The notes: generated by a model not told the origin, from the letters alone. Positions 20,201 through 28,124 are shown, numbered from the stretch's first letter. The stretch is 64,000 nt of DNA from Pseudomonas sp. JQ170C (GCF_035581345.1 NZ_CP141608.1:4370501-4434500); one strand, 5' to 3'. Numbers and translations: made by a program.

Positions 20201-20220
20201 CCGATGAGCATCGCTACTAA
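17209..20220 (+). CDS. Large toxin/effector-like protein, C-terminal continuation
   Basis: 1003-aa frame that starts formally at a TTG overlapping the previous stop (TTGA). Residues 1-260 resemble the middle region of Pseudomonas DUF6543/LRR-effector-type proteins (LLQQLLPEHLP, HPELRTLDRDSPLS, LLISHPGWP, AILRTLDDEQRKAIGF), followed by the short YVVMENRTYQVLRD ... VIWRIV module. A Gly-rich loop (GGLGGSGRGTGHRR, about 380) then leads to long helical and coiled-coil-like sequence. I see no leucine-rich repeats, no NEL-type ligase domain and no known catalytic motif in the last 600 residues. It probably belongs to the same polypeptide as the previous ORF: the frame is open without a stop from 17179, and one extra C in the C5 run would fuse them in frame. 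Translation from the TTG alone is possible but unproven. Confidence 0.6.
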   Translation: MTDTQLLQQLLPEHLPTIEPQRAQWLLDLANVERSQLDLLWRSGGTPPWQLLEVLQLELKEFKPGFADDPGALTERFPALSPAARDHLFLQHPELRTLDRDSPLSSEALSTILQVQIEQRVLQAVFGFSATTDSANPADSEALLCSLLISHPGWPTTLGIRVHAGAIDHGGQVTSTPTVLAQYGLEAPQAFIHLYRASNNYAGSFHTGDLIQVGPGQAGLAKAILRTLDDEQRKAIGFDIYANDVLINTLQRQAVRLRADLVDLLPQTNHFPLSASRLSAFSQSVDLGDAQPNNEGIITLNNKCYVVMENRTYQVLRDNQASSPQQVIWRIVRAQDPVAQAADNKYQASRPGRSEAIALDGQGHWQGILIGGLGGSGRGTGHRRKLMELKARNEKIKQELNAAADRLDRFVKVMPIIANVALQRGAKRDTAKLKYNEYINDLERYKALLEQHREFLTQLDSPALFQKSYQLIVGKLILALNHLALFSDLDMHDRLDAENLEFTSSLDTFDALLSPHVFSDYRRSRRIALNSYIEKFPWMNRRDQHLAQLDQKALPPIEHQQINNIDPLYTHSQVRIGTVSLRSQLLSVSDTHDVSAPVTLRPQPMHLLHDFTQAALLLIDITQTPADKQFALLAHLQERLDAIGEGYKLLKDDYPSNALDSNAEHIDECIKVVDFFRDQSLQQLQVVLKLNEGKQAPSTDLMGIDIEYLPAQPSNSSQAHSTSRRKRIIAMKHHDNYRLVVAEQRGNDINTLTLLDAGDGSTPRQVEHTPLDGWRETVIATERTLAQLGNAASRNLRDVDRLIRQARAQALGNDAVAANVYEPLLNRADTLNALIADFDRQAANAPLESKWLEQRQDLAKNSETLRNLAHELTLKIYKNPEKPNASYLTHLIRLQEVNVRKLNATRLLLGKGSKRNYLDKYVITDLQAQPLWEAHFHYPEANTPREHFAHGSGHLKTLEDARKGIEYQRRQAQQGLEVRSILRVEVSTSLGQSMFSLADEHRY

Positions 20221-20240
20221 CGTCGAGGAAATTTCAGGCA

Positions 20241-20277
20241 AAAAAAAACGCCGTTCGATTGAACGGCGTTTTTTTGA
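20241..20277. terminator. Bidirectional terminator, toxin-like gene / tRNA array
   Basis: Perfect 10-bp stem (20247-20256 with 20261-20270), loop GATT, with A8 before and T7 after, so active in both directions. It ends the + strand toxin-like gene and the minus-strand tRNA operon, whose last tRNA finishes at 20280. Confidence 0.93.
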
Positions 20278-20279
20278 TT

Positions 20280-20355
<76 letters not shown>

Positions 20356-20445
20356 AATTTGAAACATCCGGTTTGACCGGGCAGAAAGAAAGGGCGATTG
20401 CCCTTTCTTTCCGATCTGCAGCGTGCCAACGCCACAGAAAGAATT

Positions 20446-20521
<76 letters not shown>

Positions 20522-20525
20522 AAAA

Positions 20526-20601
20526 TGGCGTCCCCTAGGGGACTCGAACCCCTGTTACCGCCGTGAAAGGGCGGTGTCCTAGGCCACTAGACGAAGGGGA
20601 C
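20526..20601 (-). tRNA. tRNA-Glu (TTC), second copy
   Basis: 76 nt with encoded CCA (20526-20528). Acceptor GTCCCCT/AGGGGAC, anticodon arm CCGCC-CTTTCAC-GGCGG with anticodon TTC, and T-arm GGGGTTCGAACCCC. Confidence 0.97.
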
Positions 20602-20705
20602 GACGCCCAAAACATGCAACGCATGTTTCAGTGACCAGATTCAAACCTTTAAGGCCTGCTTCTGGATTTTTACAAGCCCTGCCGTTAAGCAAAGCCTTTG
20701 TAAAC

Positions 20706-20781
<76 letters not shown>

Positions 20782-20783
20782 AT

Positions 20784-20859
20784 TGGCGTCCCCTAGGGGA
20801 CTCGAACCCCTGTTACCGCCGTGAAAGGGCGGTGTCCTAGGCCACTAGACGAAGGGGAC
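20784..20859 (-). tRNA. tRNA-Glu (TTC), first copy, promoter-proximal
   Basis: 76 nt with encoded CCA (20784-20786), anticodon TTC. First tRNA of the five-gene operon; its 5' end is 62 bases downstream of the -10 box. Confidence 0.97.
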
Positions 20860-20949
20860 ACACTACAACATTCACTCCCTGCCGCGTTTCGCTGTGTGCT
20901 TTACGCTGCAAGTGGCGCGCATTCTAGGGATGCTTTGGGAAGTCGTCAA
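20860..20949 (-). promoter_or_regulatory. Promoter of the tRNA array
   Basis: On the minus strand: -35 TTGACG (20944-20949), a 17-base spacer and -10 TAGAAT (20921-20926), followed by a GC-rich discriminator GCGCGCC, the pattern of stringently controlled stable-RNA promoters. An AT-rich stretch upstream of the -35 (about 20956-20985) may serve as an UP element. The rest of the gap to 21195 shows nothing else I can name. Confidence 0.85.
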
Positions 20950-21195
20950 CCCCTCTGTATAAATTTATTTAAATCAATGACTTCCCCGTGCTTTGCAGTG
21001 CTGCACCCGAGTGGCGCGCGCCTGGTCCTTGGCGTTTATTTTCTGACACACGCCCGCAGCCCAAACCCTTATAGCTGCGGCAAACCAGGAGCAAAACGCC
21101 ATCAAGGGGGCCTGGCAACCGCCAAACAACCCTATCCGCCTAAATACTTAGCCACTACACTCAAATGGTAAATCATCCTGTATGAGGCGTTAACG

Positions 21196-21963
21196 GTGAC
21201 ACCACTTATGATCACCCTGCTTATCGTGGCGGGGATCGCGTTATTGATCGTGATCGGCTACCTCAATAACGTAGTCGAGAGTAACAAGCTCGAGCGCGCC
21301 CGACTGAAGATCGAGTTGGCCGATCGCTTGCGCCGTTGTGGCGAGATCACCGAAACCTTCCCCGGCCAGTTGATGACCCCTGCTCTGAAACTACTGCTGA
21401 CCCGCCTTGAACTCAACCTCAACCAGCGCCAGCTCGCCCTGGACAAGAACAACGGCGAAATCCGCGCACGTATTGCCGAACTTGAAGCCCTGATCGCCCA
21501 GGGTGAGGCGCTGCCGGTGAACAACCCACCCGCGCCTATCCAGACCGAAGCCCGGGCCAAGGATGTACGTTTTCTGCTCGAAGGCCTGCATAACCAGATC
21601 ACCCGCGCCGCCCAGGAAGGTTTTCTGCCTACCAGCGAAGCCAAGGCCTGGATCAAGGAAATCCGCCACATCCTGGTATTGCTGCACATCGAGTTCTTCA
21701 ACAACCTGGGCCAGCAGGCGCTGCAGCAGAATCAGCCGGGGCATGCACGCCTGGCCTTTGAACGAGGCGTCCAGTACCTGCGCAAGCAGTCAGACCCTGC
21801 GCTGTACCGCGAACAGCTCGAATACCTGGAGAAGCTCCTGGCCCGCGCCAACGCCCAAGTGTTGAGCCAGCTTGAGCCCGCAGCAGATGAAGTCAACGAG
21901 CTGACCGAAGGACTGAAGACCGATGGCAGCGATGACTGGAAGAAAAAGGTTATCTACGACTGA
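21196..21963 (+). CDS. Conserved Pseudomonas protein with N-terminal membrane anchor and coiled coil
   Basis: 255-aa protein whose function I do not recognise. Residues 2-23 form one hydrophobic helix (LMITLLIVAGIALLIVIGYL), followed by a long charged, helical, probably coiled-coil region (RARLKIELADRLRRCGEI; LELNLNQRQLALDKN) and a C-terminal helical part with TPR-like spacing (LGQQALQQNQPGHARLAFERG). It would sit in the inner membrane with a cytoplasmic body. I take the GTG at 21196 because GAGG lies eight bases before it; the ATG four codons later is too far from that site. A REPIN follows its stop directly. Confidence 0.8.
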   Translation: MTPLMITLLIVAGIALLIVIGYLNNVVESNKLERARLKIELADRLRRCGEITETFPGQLMTPALKLLLTRLELNLNQRQLALDKNNGEIRARIAELEALIAQGEALPVNNPPAPIQTEARAKDVRFLLEGLHNQITRAAQEGFLPTSEAKAWIKEIRHILVLLHIEFFNNLGQQALQQNQPGHARLAFERGVQYLRKQSDPALYREQLEYLEKLLARANAQVLSQLEPAADEVNELTEGLKTDGSDDWKKKVIYD

Positions 21964-21966
21964 ACT

Positions 21967-22036
21967 GTAGGAGCGGGCTTGCCCCGCGATAGCGATTTGA
22001 AGGCAACATCGCATCGCAGGGCAAGCCCGCTCCTAC
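21967..22036. repeat. REPIN (paired inverted REP), copy 1
   Basis: Two REP units in inverted orientation: GTAGGAGCGGGCTTGCCCC at the left and its complement ending GGGCAAGCCCGCTCCTAC at the right, separated by a short spacer. Each arm carries its own small palindrome (GGGCTTGCCC). It lies between convergent genes and may act as a terminator-like or mRNA-stabilising structure. Confidence 0.92.
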
Positions 22037-22045
22037 ACTCAGGTT

Positions 22046-22528
22046 TCAACAGTCGGTCAGGCGCAGAAACATGGCCGCCAACCGCTCAAGTCCTATCTGG
22101 TCCTCGGTGCTGAAGCGTCCTGGCTTGGGACTGTCCAGATCCAGCACACCAATCAAACGCCCTTCCTTGACCAGCGGAATCACCAGCTCGCTGTTCGATG
22201 CGCTGTCGCACGCAATGTGCCCAGGGAAGGCATGCACATCATCGACCCGCTGAGTCTCACGACTGGCCGCCGCCGCACCACACACACCCCGACCGAACGG
22301 GATACGTACACAGGCAACCTGCCCCTGGAATGGCCCGAGCACCAACTCCTCATTGCGATTCAGGTAAAACCCTGCCCAGTTCAGATCTTCAACCTGGCTA
22401 TAGAGAAAGGCCGAGAATTGCGCCGCATTGGCGATGAAGTCACGCTCATCGGCAAACAAGGCTTCCAGCTGCGCCGCCAACAGGCCATAGCCTTCCAGCC
22501 CGGCTCCGGAAGCGTTCAGGTCAATCAT
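22046..22528 (-). CDS. msrC: Free methionine-(R)-sulfoxide reductase (GAF domain)
   Basis: 160-aa GAF-fold enzyme that reduces free Met-(R)-sulfoxide with thioredoxin-type electrons; cytoplasmic. The three conserved cysteines are present: GQVACVRIPFGRGVCG (two) and PGHIACDSASNSELVIPL-like region (third, written in part), plus the GVLDLDSP end of the GAF domain. Start ATG at 22528, within an ATGA overlap with the upstream DUF815 gene; a longer frame adds 19 non-conserved codons inside that gene. It joins GPx, MsrB and Ohr as oxidant defence in this window. Confidence 0.93.
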   Translation of the reverse strand: MIDLNASGAGLEGYGLLAAQLEALFADERDFIANAAQFSAFLYSQVEDLNWAGFYLNRNEELVLGPFQGQVACVRIPFGRGVCGAAAASRETQRVDDVHAFPGHIACDSASNSELVIPLVKEGRLIGVLDLDSPKPGRFSTEDQIGLERLAAMFLRLTDC

Positions 22529-23415
22529 TGCTTTTGCTCCAACAGTTGCAGTCCAACCCAATAACGAGCGAACTGATAGGCACAACGGCCATTACGGTTG
22601 CCGCGGCCGGTTGCCCAGCGTACTGCGGCTTTTTCCAGTTCTTCATCGCGCTGCCAGACCAGCCCCGGCCCCTTGGCCAGCTCGGTGACCCAGTGCTCGA
22701 CCACATTGAGGAAGTGCTCCTGGGTAAAGGGGTAAAACGACAGCCACAGCCCAAAACGGTCCGACAAGGCAATCTTGTCTTCCACCGCCTCGTTGGGGTG
22801 CAGTTCGCCGTCAACCATCTTCCAGTTTTCATTATCGCTCTGCTTCTCCGGCACCAGGTGCCGGCGGTTCGAGGTGGCGTACAACAGCACGTTGTCCGGT
22901 GCTTGCTCAAGCGAGCCGTCGAGTACGCTCTTGAGCACCCGATAATCACCCTCCCCGGCTTCAAACGACAGATCGTCACAGAACATCACGAAGCGCTGAG
23001 GCAGCTTGCTCAATTGCTCGACCACACGCGGCAGGTCAGCCAGGTGATCACGTTCGATCTCGATCAGGCGCAAGCCTGCCTCGGCGTGCTCGGCCAGCAA
23101 GGCGCGCACCAGCGAAGACTTGCCCGTACCGCGCGAACCCCACAACAACGCATGGTTCGCAGGCATGCCATCGAGGAACTGACGCGTGTTGCGCCCCAAT
23201 TGGTCGCGCTGCGCATCGACGCCAATCAGGTCCGACAGGCGCATATCCAGGCTGACCTCCAGCGGCATCAAGTAGCCGCTGCGACCGTCGCGCTGCCAAC
23301 GTGCAGCCAGGCAAAGATTCCAGTCGATGTCCGGACGTGGCGCGGGCAGCAAGGGTTCGAGGCGAGCGAGCACACTTTCGGCGCGCTCCAGAAAAGCATT
23401 CAAACGAGAGTCCAC
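22525..23415 (-). CDS. DUF815 AAA-type ATPase
   Basis: 296-aa cytoplasmic ATPase of the DUF815 family. Walker A GSRGTGKSS (about 114-122), Walker B RFVMFCDDLSFE, and a sensor-like NVLLYATSNRRHLVPE segment are visible, as in AAA proteins, with ERFGLW-type arginine finger region read here as SDRFGLWLSFYPF. The biochemical role of DUF815 proteins is unknown. Translationally coupled to the free-Met-sulfoxide reductase downstream, and divergent from the SagS-like kinase. Confidence 0.9.
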   Translation of the reverse strand: MDSRLNAFLERAESVLARLEPLLPAPRPDIDWNLCLAARWQRDGRSGYLMPLEVSLDMRLSDLIGVDAQRDQLGRNTRQFLDGMPANHALLWGSRGTGKSSLVRALLAEHAEAGLRLIEIERDHLADLPRVVEQLSKLPQRFVMFCDDLSFEAGEGDYRVLKSVLDGSLEQAPDNVLLYATSNRRHLVPEKQSDNENWKMVDGELHPNEAVEDKIALSDRFGLWLSFYPFTQEHFLNVVEHWVTELAKGPGLVWQRDEELEKAAVRWATGRGNRNGRCAYQFARYWVGLQLLEQKQ

Positions 23416-23539
23416 AACAGTTCCTCAAGACAAATTCAAGGACAACGACACAACTGAATGCGTGACAGGGCATGCCAGCAGCCGGGGTTGATCGGCTATG
23501 CTTGCGCAGCGCACGGAACGTGAAACTGGCTCGGGGCTC

Positions 23540-25858
23540 ATGGATATAAAGTTCACCAATCGCCTGTCCTACAAGCAAGCCCGGCTGACGGTCCTGGTCG
23601 GCTTCATCCTGGGGACCTTGCTCAGTCTCATCCAGATCGGTATGGATTATGCCAGTGAAGATGCCTCCATCAACCGTGAGATGCAGGCATTACTGAAAAT
23701 CAGCCATAACCCGGCCTCACGCATCGCCTACAACATTGATGCCGAGCTTGCCCAGGAGTTGACGGGCGGCCTGCTGCAATCCCCGGCGATCACCCGGGCC
23801 TGGCTGATCGACAACAATGAGACCGTTCTGGCCGACGTCCAGCGCCCACGCCAGGAAAGCAACTACCGCTTTATCAGTGACTTTCTGTTCGGTGAAAGCC
23901 GGCAGTTTCAGGACCCCTTGTTCTTCAGCCACATGCCGGACGAGTACCTGGGCACCTTGTACCTGGAGGTCGATACATTCGCTTTCGGCAATCGCTTTCT
24001 CGAACGGGCCGAAATCACCCTGCTCAATGGCTTCGTACGCAGCCTGGTCCTGACCTGCATCCTCCTTGCCCTCTTCTATTTCATGCTGACCCAACCCCTG
24101 GTGCGGGTGATCAGCGCCCTGGCCAAGAGCAATACCCGCCACCCCGCACAGTCGAAACTGTCGTTTCCGCCGGGCCACGAACACGATGAAATCGGCGTGC
24201 TGGTCAAAGTGGCCAACCAACAGTTCGTCAGCATGAGCACCGAAATCCAACAGCGACGCAACGCCGAGAATCGCCTCACCGACTACCTCAACGAACTGGA
24301 AAACATCGTCTCGGCGCGCACCATCGAGCTCAAGACCAGCAATACCCGCTTGAGCCAGTCCAACGAGGAGCTTGAGCAGGCAAGACGCCAGGCCCTGGAT
24401 ATGGCGCAAGCCCGAGCGGCGTTCCTGGCGAACATGAGCCATGAGATCCGTACCCCGCTCAATGGCCTGCTGGGCATGATCGCTCTGTGCCTGGACAGCC
24501 CGCTCAACGCAGAACAACGCCAGCAACTATCCATCGCCCATGATTCGGGAAAAGTGCTGGTGGAACTGCTCAACGATATCCTCGACCTGTCCAAGTTCGA
24601 TGCCGGCCAGCTGGAGCTTGAGCGCATACCGTTCGACATGGGCGCCCTGGTTGAGGACACCGCCAATCTGCTGTCACAAAATGCGGCGCCCAATGTCGAG
24701 CTCACTTGCCTGATCGATCCGCAGTTTCCCTCCATGGTCCTCGGTGACCCTACCCGCGTGCGGCAGATAGTCAGCAATCTGCTGTCCAACGCACTCAAGT
24801 TCACCCGCTTCGGTCGTGTCGATGTGCGCCTGAGCGTCTACACCGGCGGCGTGCGCCTGGAGGTGTGCGACACAGGCATCGGCATTCCCCGGGAAGCCCA
24901 GGTGCGCATTTTCCAGCCGTTCACCCAGGCCGGCGCCGGCATCACGCGCCAGTACGGCGGCACAGGTCTTGGCCTGGCACTGACCAACAACCTGTGCGAA
25001 GCCATGCAGGGGCGCCTGAGCATCAGCTCGGAAGCCGGCTTCGGCAGCCAGTTCTGCGCCGAGCTGCCCCTGCCCACTCACAGCCTGGCTGTCGCCGCCG
25101 AGCGCCTGCGCGGCCGTATCGCCGCCATCAGCAATGCCGCCAGCGGCCTGGCCGAACTGCTGGAAACCGTATTGCCCGACTGGGGACTGGACTATCAACG
25201 CTACGACAGCCCCGACGAACTGAGCGATGCCGTACCCGATCTGCTGATCACCGATAACCTGGACTGCCTGTTCAATCTGCGCCCGCACATCACGACGCCG
25301 ATTCTGCTGGTGACCGCCTACGGCAACTTTCTCCCCGGGGAACAGGCGGCGCAACTGGCGCCGCTTCAGCAACAAGCCCGCCCCCTGGCGCGCAGCGCCC
25401 TGTACCAGACGCTGCGGCGCACCTTGCTTGGCAATGACAGCACGCACCTGTCGGCATACGACGGCGCCCTGTTCAGCGAACGCCGCGCACGCATCCTGTT
25501 GGTGGAAGACAATCCGGTGAATCAACTGGTAGCCAAGGGCATGCTGGCCAAACTGGGCTGCGACGTGAACATCGCCGCCCACGGCGCCGAGGCACTGGAG
25601 CAGCTACACGCCACACCGTTCGACCTTGTCTTGATGGATTGCAACATGCCGGTCATGGACGGTTATGAGGCCAGCCGCAGAATCCGCCAGAGCGGACACT
25701 GGCCCGACCTCCCCATCGTCGCCCTCACCGCCAATGCCATGCCCGAAGAGCGTGAGCGTTGCCGGGCGGCAGGCATGAACGACTACTTGGCCAAGCCCTT
25801 TCGGCGAGAGGAACTACTGGCCCTGATCGACCACTGGGTGCCCTTGACTGCTACTTGA
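23540..25858 (+). CDS. sagS: Hybrid sensor histidine kinase, SagS-like
   Basis: Inner-membrane hybrid kinase, 772 aa from the ATG at 23540 (786 aa if the ATG at 23498 is used; the later one follows a GGGG and begins the conserved MDIKFTNRLSYKQARL). Domains: TM1 about 17-37, periplasmic sensor domain 38-170, TM2 about 178-200, HAMP/linker and coiled coil 200-290, HisKA with phospho-acceptor His301 (NMSHEIRTPLNG), HATPase_c with N, G1 and G2 boxes (NLLSNALKFT, VCDTGIGIP, GGTGLGLAL), a degenerate receiver-like segment about 530-620 lacking clear acidic residues, and a C-terminal receiver with Asp700 (LVLMDCNMPVMDGYEA). Its position beside gpx-msrB-alaA-htpX and its length fit P. aeruginosa SagS (PA2824), which controls the motile-to-biofilm switch. 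Confidence 0.88.
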   Translation: MDIKFTNRLSYKQARLTVLVGFILGTLLSLIQIGMDYASEDASINREMQALLKISHNPASRIAYNIDAELAQELTGGLLQSPAITRAWLIDNNETVLADVQRPRQESNYRFISDFLFGESRQFQDPLFFSHMPDEYLGTLYLEVDTFAFGNRFLERAEITLLNGFVRSLVLTCILLALFYFMLTQPLVRVISALAKSNTRHPAQSKLSFPPGHEHDEIGVLVKVANQQFVSMSTEIQQRRNAENRLTDYLNELENIVSARTIELKTSNTRLSQSNEELEQARRQALDMAQARAAFLANMSHEIRTPLNGLLGMIALCLDSPLNAEQRQQLSIAHDSGKVLVELLNDILDLSKFDAGQLELERIPFDMGALVEDTANLLSQNAAPNVELTCLIDPQFPSMVLGDPTRVRQIVSNLLSNALKFTRFGRVDVRLSVYTGGVRLEVCDTGIGIPREAQVRIFQPFTQAGAGITRQYGGTGLGLALTNNLCEAMQGRLSISSEAGFGSQFCAELPLPTHSLAVAAERLRGRIAAISNAASGLAELLETVLPDWGLDYQRYDSPDELSDAVPDLLITDNLDCLFNLRPHITTPILLVTAYGNFLPGEQAAQLAPLQQQARPLARSALYQTLRRTLLGNDSTHLSAYDGALFSERRARILLVEDNPVNQLVAKGMLAKLGCDVNIAAHGAEALEQLHATPFDLVLMDCNMPVMDGYEASRRIRQSGHWPDLPIVALTANAMPEERERCRAAGMNDYLAKPFRREELLALIDHWVPLTAT

Positions 25859-26336
25859 GCAACTTCTCGATAGAGGCGACCAAGGCCTCGGGTTTGGTGC
25901 TGGGGGCATAGCGCGTGACACGACCGCTGGCCGGATCGACAAGGAACTTGGTGAAATTCCATTTGATCCTTTCAGAGCCGAGCAGCCCCGGTGCGCGCTT
26001 TTTCAGCTCTACGAACAAGGGATGAGCATGGGCGCCGTTGACCTCGATCTTGCGAAACAGCGGAAAGCTCACACCGAAATTCATCTCGCAAAACTGGGCA
26101 ATTTCCTGCGCATCGCCAGGCTCTTGCTTGCCGAACTGATTGCACGGGAAACCCAACACCACCAGGCCGCTGTCGCGATACCGCTGCCAGAGCTGCTCAA
26201 GCCCTTTGTATTGCGGGGTAAAACCGCACTGGCTGGCGGTATTGACCACCAACAGCGCCTTGCCCTGGAAATCCCCCAGGACCTTCTGCTCACCGCTCAG
26301 GGTGATGCAGGATTGGCTCAGCAATGCGTCGGCCAT
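25851..26336 (-). CDS. Glutathione peroxidase (Cys type)
   Basis: 161-aa thioredoxin-fold peroxidase. The peroxidatic residue is Cys37 in NTASQCGFTPQYKGLE, where animal enzymes have selenocysteine; FPCNQFGKQEPG and IKWNFTKFLVD, with the tetrad Gln, Trp and Asn, are intact. It reduces organic and hydrogen peroxides, in bacteria mostly with thioredoxin. It follows msrB by 16 bases and likely shares its transcript; its 3' end overlaps the sagS-like 3' end by eight bases. In P. aeruginosa a MarR regulator, ospR, lies between these two genes; none is here. Confidence 0.95.
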   Translation of the reverse strand: MADALLSQSCITLSGEQKVLGDFQGKALLVVNTASQCGFTPQYKGLEQLWQRYRDSGLVVLGFPCNQFGKQEPGDAQEIAQFCEMNFGVSFPLFRKIEVNGAHAHPLFVELKKRAPGLLGSERIKWNFTKFLVDPASGRVTRYAPSTKPEALVASIEKLLK

Positions 26337-26352
26337 GGCCGCTTCTCCTCAG

Positions 26353-26745
26353 TTAGCGTGGAACCAGGTCCAGGCAGACCGAGTTGATGCAATAGCGTAG
26401 CCCGGTCGGCGGCGGCCCGTCGGGGAATACATGACCCAAATGGGCGTCACATTGGGCACAGGTCACTTCGGTGCGAATCATGCCGTGAGAGGTGTCACGA
26501 ATCTCGATCATCGCGCTGTCCTGGATGGGCGCGTAGAAACTCGGCCAGCCACAGCCGGAATCGAATTTGGTCGTCGAATCGAACAACGGGGCATTGCAGC
26601 AGATGCAGTGGTAGACGCCGTCGGTCTTGGTCCCGTTGTATTTGCCGCTGAAGGGGCGCTCTGTGCCTTTCAGGCGGCAGACGTTGTATTGCTCGGGGTC
26701 GAGCATTGCACGCCATTCATCCAGGGTTTTCTCGATCTTGTCCAT
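26353..26745 (-). CDS. msrB: Peptide methionine-(R)-sulfoxide reductase
   Basis: 130-aa MsrB. Start ATG at 26745 ([11 protein letters not shown]); the frame extends upstream without conserved sequence. Structural zinc motifs CICC and CAQC, the [11 protein letters not shown] segment and the catalytic Cys in [11 protein letters not shown] are all present, so it reduces R-sulfoxide of methionine in proteins. Forms an operon with the glutathione peroxidase downstream. A terminator-like hairpin lies in its 5' leader (see 26766-26799). Confidence 0.97.
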   Translation of the reverse strand: MDKIEKTLDEWRAMLDPEQYNVCRLKGTERPFSGKYNGTKTDGVYHCICCNAPLFDSTTKFDSGCGWPSFYAPIQDSAMIEIRDTSHGMIRTEVTCAQCDAHLGHVFPDGPPPTGLRYCINSVCLDLVPR

Positions 26746-26765
26746 TTGCAGGCCTCGGCAGACTA

Positions 26766-26799
26766 AAAACCCCGCGTTGCGTCTTTTCCCCAACGCGGG
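26766..26799 (-). terminator. Terminator-like hairpin just upstream of msrB
   Basis: Read on the minus strand: perfect 9-bp GC-rich stem CCCGCGTTG/CAACGCGGG (26791-26799 with 26771-26779), 11-base loop, then GTTTTT (26765-26770). It points toward msrB, whose ATG is 20 bases farther, and so could attenuate or end transcripts entering from the divergent intergenic region. Confidence 0.75.
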
Positions 26800-26912
26800 C
26801 GGCACGTATATTATTGCGCCTCATCAGACATCAGTCTGGCACCCGCGTTACACGCATTTCAAACGTTTTCACAGCGCAATGCGCGGCGATCTTTTCTAAT
26901 CGGGATCACATC

Positions 26913-28124
26913 ATGCAGGTCAGCAAATCGAACAAGCTCGCCAATGTCTGCTATGACATCCGCGGCCCGGTGCTCAAGCACGCCAAACGCCTGGAAGAGG
27001 AAGGCCACCGCATCCTCAAGCTGAACATCGGCAACCCGGCACCCTTTGGTTTCGAGGCGCCGGATGAAATCCTCCAGGATGTCATCCGCAACCTGCCGAC
27101 GGCCCAGGGCTACAGCGACTCCAAGGGTCTGTTCAGCGCGCGCAAGGCGGTAATGCAGTATTACCAGCAAAAGCAGGTCGAAGGCGTCGGCATCGAAGAC
27201 ATCTACCTGGGCAACGGCGTTTCCGAGCTGATCGTGATGTCGATGCAGGCGCTGCTCAACAACGGCGATGAAGTGCTGATACCTGCCCCCGACTACCCGC
27301 TGTGGACCGCCGCCGTGAGCCTGGCTGGCGGCAACCCGGTGCACTACCTGTGCGACGAGCAGGCCGACTGGTTCCCCGACCTTGACGACATCAAGGCCAA
27401 GATCACCTCCAACACCAAGGCCCTGGTGATCATCAACCCGAACAACCCGACGGGTGCCGTGTACTCGCGCGAACTGCTGCTGGGCATGCTTGAGCTTGCA
27501 CGCCAGCACAACCTGGTGGTGTTCTCGGACGAGATCTACGACAAGATCCTCTACGACGAAGCCGTGCACATCAGCACCGCGTCGCTGGCCCCGGACCTGC
27601 TCTGCCTGACCTTCAACGGCCTGTCCAAGTCCTACCGGGTGGCCGGCTTCCGTTCTGGCTGGCTGGCCATCTCCGGGCCCAAGCAGCACGCCCAGAGCTA
27701 CATCGAAGGCATCGACATGCTGGCCAACATGCGCCTGTGCGCCAACGTGCCGAGCCAGCACGCCATCCAGACCGCCCTGGGCGGCTACCAGAGCATCAAT
27801 GACCTGGTCCTGCCACCTGGCCGCCTGCTCGAACAGCGCAACCGCACCTGGGAACTGCTCAACGATATTCCCGGCGTCAGCTGCGTCAAACCGATGGGTG
27901 CGCTCTACGCCTTCCCGCGGATCGACCCGAAAGTCTGCCCGATTCACAACGATGAAAAGTTCGTCCTTGACCTGCTGCTCTCGGAAAAACTGCTGATCGT
28001 CCAGGGCACGGCGTTCAACTGGCCATGGCCGGATCACTTCCGAGTGGTCACCCTGCCAAGAGTGGATGACCTGGAACAGGCCATTGGCCGTATCGGAAAT
28101 TTCCTAAAGACATATCAGCAGTAA
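26913..28124 (+). CDS. alaA: Alanine-type pyridoxal-phosphate aminotransferase
   Basis: 403-aa class I/II aminotransferase, probably the glutamate-pyruvate AlaA type. Start ATG at 26913 (MQVSKSNKLANVCYDIRGPV); a longer frame runs back through the intergenic region without conservation. PLP site: catalytic Lys in FNGLSKSYRVAGFRSGW, the NPNNPTGAVYS motif, SDEIYDKILYD, and the C-terminal Arg in DHFRVVTLP. Divergent from msrB and followed by a strong terminator. Confidence 0.92.
   Translation: MQVSKSNKLANVCYDIRGPVLKHAKRLEEEGHRILKLNIGNPAPFGFEAPDEILQDVIRNLPTAQGYSDSKGLFSARKAVMQYYQQKQVEGVGIEDIYLGNGVSELIVMSMQALLNNGDEVLIPAPDYPLWTAAVSLAGGNPVHYLCDEQADWFPDLDDIKAKITSNTKALVIINPNNPTGAVYSRELLLGMLELARQHNLVVFSDEIYDKILYDEAVHISTASLAPDLLCLTFNGLSKSYRVAGFRSGWLAISGPKQHAQSYIEGIDMLANMRLCANVPSQHAIQTALGGYQSINDLVLPPGRLLEQRNRTWELLNDIPGVSCVKPMGALYAFPRIDPKVCPIHNDEKFVLDLLLSEKLLIVQGTAFNWPWPDHFRVVTLPRVDDLEQAIGRIGNFLKTYQQ

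Noticed and set aside
15614..20220. Rhs or type VI secretion cargo cluster
   Set aside because: No PAAR, VgrG, Hcp or YD-repeat sequence and no obvious immunity gene.
25851..26336. Selenocysteine glutathione peroxidase
   Set aside because: The catalytic codon encodes Cys and no in-frame TGA is present.
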